From positions 1 to 8,794 of the forward strand of contig DATEKI010000196.1 of assembly GCA_035277545.1 (NCBI GenBank): DNA of 8,794 nt. The letters run 5' to 3'. The DNA comes from 66-474 sp035277545 (GTDB lineage Bacteria; Pseudomonadota; Gammaproteobacteria; Xanthomonadales; Rhodanobacteraceae). How positions within the stretch are numbered: the first letter of the stretch is position 1; every line of letters starts with the position of its first letter. Position numbers and translations under genes: made by a program. Below, one piece after another: positions 6,227 through 8,794 of the stretch. Below the pieces are notes generated by a model. The model was not told the origin of the DNA, ran no database searches, and worked only from the letters and a program-made list of their open reading frames with translations.

Positions 6227-7609
6227 ATGCGCGTTGCGAATCGACGTTTGTCCAGGCTTCCGCTTGCCGCGGCGATCGCGGTGCTGTCGCTGACGACGGC
6301 ACAAGCGGCGGATGCACCGACGGCGTCGGCAGCACCGGCGCCCGAAATCACGGTGATCCATTGCGCGCATTTGATCGACACGGTCGCGGGCAGGATGCTT
6401 GGCGCGACCAGCATCGTGATCGACGGCCAGCGCATCAAGGAAGTGGTGGCAGGTTCGGTAAGCCGCGACGGCGCGAAAGTGATCGAGATGCCGGCCAACG
6501 ACACCTGCATGCCTGGCCTGGTCGACTCGCACACCCACCTGACGATGCAGTTCGGCAAGGACACCTACGCGGAAAAATTCCACCTCAATCCCGCCGACTA
6601 CGCAATCCAGTCGACGGTATACGCGCGGCGCACGCTGCTGGCGGGCTTCACCACGGTGCGCAACGTCGGCGACGAGCACAACGAATCGATCGCGCTGCGC
6701 AATGCGGTCAACAAGGGTGAAATCCCGGGGCCGCGCATCTTCAGCGCCGGCCAGTTCATAGGTACCACCGGGGGGCACGCCGATCCGACCGACGGCTACA
6801 ACTGGGCATTGCAAGGCGACCCGGGTCCGAAGGACGGCATCATCGATTCACCCGCGGATGCGTGGAAAGCGGTGCGGCAGCACTACAAGGACGGCGCGGA
6901 CCTCATCAAGATCATGCCTTCAGGCGGCGTGCTGGATGAATCCGGCAGCTCGGAAAATCCGCAGATGACGCTGGATGAGATCAAGGCCGTCGTCGCGGCC
7001 GCGCACGATTATGGTTTCACCGTCGCCGCGCACGCGCACGGGGCCGAGGCGATCCGCCGCGCGGTGCTGGGCGGCGTCGATTCGATCGAGCACGGCACCT
7101 TCATGGACGACGAGGACATGAAGCTGATGAAGGAACACGGCACCTGGTACGTGCCGACGATCATTGCCGGCGAGTTCACCAAGGACAAGGCGAAGGAAGG
7201 CTGGTATCCGCCGCAGGTCGCGCGCAAGGCGCTGGAGGTTGGCCCGAAGATCATGGCCACCGCGGGCCGCGCCTACAAGGCCGGCGTCAAGATCGCGTTC
7301 GGCACCGATGCCGGCGTGTACCCGCACGGCGAGAACGCACAGGAGTTCATGTACATGGTGCAGGCGGGCATGCCGGCGATGTACGTGATCCAGGCGGCGA
7401 CCACGCACGCCGCCGCGCTGCTGAAACATCCGGATGATTTCGGCAGCATCACGGCCGGCAAGTACGCCGATGTCGTGGCGGTGCCGGGCAATCCGCTGGA
7501 CGACATTGCGCTGATGAAGAACGTGGACTTCGTGATGAAGGCCGGCACGGTGTACAGGCAGGCCGGCGAGCCCACCGACGCTGCGTTGAAATCCAGCCTT
7601 GGAATGTAG
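6227..7609 (+). CDS. exported metal-dependent amidohydrolase (imidazolonepropionase/prolidase-like)
   Basis: The 460-residue precursor starts with a Sec-type signal peptide: MRVANRR, a hydrophobic stretch, then a likely cut after TTAQA (residue 27), so it acts in the periplasm or outside. It is an amidohydrolase-superfamily TIM barrel with the expected ligands: HxH in DSHTHL (His102, His104), a candidate carboxylated Lys228 in DLIKIMPSGG, His269/His271 in VAAHAHG, His289 in SIEHGTFMD and Asp361 in FGTDAGVYPHG. This lysine-bearing layout suggests a binuclear metal centre, as in the Xaa-Pro/Xaa-Arg dipeptidase and carboxypeptidase members. The substrate cannot be read from sequence; a dipeptide or N-acyl amino acid is my best guess. 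The frame opens earlier at 6092, but the ATG at 6227 has GAGGGG six bases upstream and starts the signal peptide. It is apparently monocistronic, divergent from leuS. Confidence 0.9.
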   Translation: MRVANRRLSRLPLAAAIAVLSLTTAQAADAPTASAAPAPEITVIHCAHLIDTVAGRMLGATSIVIDGQRIKEVVAGSVSRDGAKVIEMPANDTCMPGLVDSHTHLTMQFGKDTYAEKFHLNPADYAIQSTVYARRTLLAGFTTVRNVGDEHNESIALRNAVNKGEIPGPRIFSAGQFIGTTGGHADPTDGYNWALQGDPGPKDGIIDSPADAWKAVRQHYKDGADLIKIMPSGGVLDESGSSENPQMTLDEIKAVVAAAHDYGFTVAAHAHGAEAIRRAVLGGVDSIEHGTFMDDEDMKLMKEHGTWYVPTIIAGEFTKDKAKEGWYPPQVARKALEVGPKIMATAGRAYKAGVKIAFGTDAGVYPHGENAQEFMYMVQAGMPAMYVIQAATTHAAALLKHPDDFGSITAGKYADVVAVPGNPLDDIALMKNVDFVMKAGTVYRQAGEPTDAALKSSLGM

Positions 7610-7645
7610 GACAACGACCTCAACGTTGGGACAGTCCGACCCATC

Positions 7646-7743
7646 CATCGTCACCCCGGAATCGCGAAGCGATATCCGGGACCCAGCGACTCGTTGCATC
7701 ACCACATGAAGGACACTGGGTCCCGGCCTTCGCCGGGATGATG
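7646..7743. repeat. two-armed palindromic repeat (REP/MITE-like) between the amidohydrolase and cnoX genes
   Basis: The outer arms are an 11-bp perfect inverted repeat, CCGGGACCCAG at 7676-7686 and CTGGGTCCCGG at 7716-7726, around a 29-base spacer. Each arm extends into its own hairpin: the left one pairs CCGGAATCGC with GCGATATCCGG across GAA (7657-7679, one bulge), and the right one pairs CCCGGC with GCCGGG across CTTC (7722-7737). The ends read CATC and GATG. Its conceptual translation on the minus strand contains IPAKAGTQ and RFRGDD, the hallmark of a short palindromic element scattered through many proteobacterial genomes. It encodes no protein. It takes up about 100 of the 162 bases between the two genes and could act as a bidirectional mRNA 3'-end structure. 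Confidence 0.85.
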
Positions 7744-7771
7744 GCAAAAACACAAACCTTCCCGACCGTCC

Positions 7772-8674
7772 ATGAATTCCGAACCGAAACCCGATGGCGC
7801 TGCCGCACCCGCCGATTCGTACACCTTCGAAGCGGGCGAAGCCAATTTCGAAACCGACGTCCTGCAGGCATCGTTGCAGACACCCGTGCTGGTGGACTTC
7901 TGGGCGACGTGGTGCGGGCCGTGCAAGACGCTGGGGCCGATCCTGGAAAAACTCGCGGATGAATACGCCGGCGCGTTCCGGCTCGCGAAGATCGACTGCG
8001 ACAAGGAACAGCAGCTGGCCGGCATGTTCGGCGTGCGCAGCATCCCGACGGTGGTGCTGATCCAGGGCGGCCAGATCGTCGATGCGTTTTCCGGCGCCCT
8101 GCCGGAATCGCAGGTGCGCGAGTTCCTGAAGCGGCACAAGGTCGAGCCGGCCGCGCGCATCCAGGCTCCCGCGCAGGACATCGACGACAACGCTCCGGCC
8201 GAGACGCCGCAGGCTGCGGTCGCGCGTTTCAAGGAGGCACTCGCGACGTCACCCGACGACGCCGGCTTGAAACTCGACCTTGCGCTCGCGAAAGCACGGA
8301 CGGGCGACACCGCGAACGCGCAGGCCACGCTGGACGCCCTGCCCGTCGATCTCGCGGAAGACGACCGCGCCAAGGCCCTGGCCGCATTGCTGGCGATGCA
8401 ACAATCGCTCGCCGCGATCCCGCCGGCTGCGGAGCTGCTGGCGCGCGTCGAACATGATCCGCACGACTTCGCCGCGCTGGACGGGCTCGGTGTGCGCCGG
8501 TTGCTGGGCGGCGACGCCGCGGACGCCATGCAACATTGGCTGGCGATCCTCGCCGCCGATCGCGGCTGGAACGAGGGTCTCGCGCGCAAGCGCCTGCTGG
8601 ACGCGTTCCGCATCGTGCATGACGACGCGCTGGTTTCGGCGACGCGGCGCAGGATGTCCTCGTTGCTTTTCTAG
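7772..8674 (+). CDS. cnoX: CnoX/YbbN-like thioredoxin-TPR protein (redox chaperone candidate)
   Basis: This 300-residue cytoplasmic protein has an N-terminal thioredoxin domain (about 18-122) and a C-terminal helical TPR-like region (about 145-298), the YbbN/CnoX architecture (E. coli 284 residues). CnoX family members protect substrates from irreversible oxidation under hypochlorite stress and pass them to GroEL or DnaK. The active site is a complete WCGPC (47-51), with the cis-proline in SIPT (90-93). E. coli CnoX lacks the first cysteine and has almost no thiol reductase activity, while the Caulobacter type with both cysteines is redox active; this one resembles the latter. A linker rich in Ala, Pro and Asp (125-145) joins the domains. 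The ATG at 7772 has no clear Shine-Dalgarno and lies 28 bases after the palindromic repeat; no convincing promoter is seen. No signal peptide is present. Confidence 0.9.
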   Translation: MNSEPKPDGAAAPADSYTFEAGEANFETDVLQASLQTPVLVDFWATWCGPCKTLGPILEKLADEYAGAFRLAKIDCDKEQQLAGMFGVRSIPTVVLIQGGQIVDAFSGALPESQVREFLKRHKVEPAARIQAPAQDIDDNAPAETPQAAVARFKEALATSPDDAGLKLDLALAKARTGDTANAQATLDALPVDLAEDDRAKALAALLAMQQSLAAIPPAAELLARVEHDPHDFAALDGLGVRRLLGGDAADAMQHWLAILAADRGWNEGLARKRLLDAFRIVHDDALVSATRRRMSSLLF

Positions 8675-8700
8675 GAAGCCGTTCCGGGAATCTCCCGCGC

Positions 8701-8721
8701 GCGCCGATGCATAATCGGCGC
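8701..8721. promoter_or_regulatory. 8-bp perfect inverted repeat overlapping a -10-like hexamer
   Basis: GCGCCGAT and ATCGGCGC (8701-8708, 8714-8721) are perfect inverted repeats around the 5-base loop GCATA. The hexamer CATAAT at 8710-8715 within it matches five of six bases of the -10 consensus, although no good -35 hexamer is present. There is no T run after the stem, so it is not a typical terminator for cnoX. It may be the promoter, or an operator on the promoter, of a gene starting near 8744. Confidence 0.35.
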
Positions 8722-8743
8722 CCCGAACAGCGCGACGGCCTGC

Positions 8744-8794
8744 ATGCTCCGCCACTTGTTTCGCCATGAGCACCGCAGCGAGCCGCTGCTCCCC
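8744..8794 (+). CDS. possible start of a further gene, cut by window edge
   Basis: An ATG at 8744 opens a frame to the right edge with 17 codons, starting MLRHLFRHEHRSEP. It lies about 22 bases after the predicted transcription start of the -10-like hexamer at 8710-8715. No Shine-Dalgarno is visible. A second ATG at 8766 in another frame (MSTAASR) is an alternative. I do not recognise the protein, and this little sequence cannot establish that it is coding. Confidence 0.25.
   Translation, partial: MLRHLFRHEHRSEPLLP

Noticed and set aside
8685..8697. Short stem-loop CGGGA-ATC-TCCCG after the cnoX stop, considered as a terminator.
   Set aside because: The stem is only 5 bp and is followed by CGCGCG with no T run, so it is not convincing.
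1..8794. A hidden defence, mobile or biosynthetic system.
   Set aside because: All convincing genes are conserved housekeeping or common accessory families; no transposase, integrase, nuclease-helicase pair, toxin-antitoxin pair or regular repeat array was seen.

Overview
The window is GC-rich chromosomal DNA that reads like a gammaproteobacterium of the Xanthomonadales (Rhodanobacteraceae/Xanthomonadaceae type). The evidence is the gene order leuS-lptE-holA-nadD-rsfS-rlmH, an outer-membrane lipoprotein assembly gene (lptE), heavy GC-ending codon use, and short palindromic intergenic repeats of a style common in that group. The placement is inferred from protein character and gene order, not from a database search.

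Minus strand, 6071 down to 1: a housekeeping cluster transcribed leftwards. leuS (leucyl-tRNA synthetase) comes first, then a 177-base gap with a palindromic repeat. lptE (LPS-assembly lipoprotein), holA (DNA polymerase III delta) and nadD (nicotinate-nucleotide adenylyltransferase) follow, tightly packed with start/stop overlaps of 3 bases and 1 base. A 157-base gap with a second copy of the same repeat separates nadD from rsfS (ribosome silencing factor). rlmH (23S rRNA m3-pseudouridine methyltransferase) comes last and is cut by the left window edge. The genes serve translation, envelope assembly, replication and NAD synthesis; they are co-located rather than one pathway.

Plus strand, 6227 to the right edge: after a 155-base divergent promoter region come an exported metal-dependent amidohydrolase (signal peptide, complete metal ligand set), a 162-base gap largely filled by a two-armed palindromic repeat, a CnoX/YbbN-type thioredoxin-TPR protein with an intact WCGPC site, and a short tail with a perfect 8-bp inverted repeat overlapping a -10-like hexamer, just before what may be the first codons of another gene.

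I found no mobile element with a transposase, no CRISPR array, no RNA gene and no candidate new defence or biosynthetic system. The points most worth a second look are the shared palindromic repeat that splits the leftward cluster in two places, the 43-residue enlargement of the LeuRS editing domain region compared with E. coli, the redox-competent CnoX, the unassigned substrate of the exported amidohydrolase, and the inverted repeat at the right edge.
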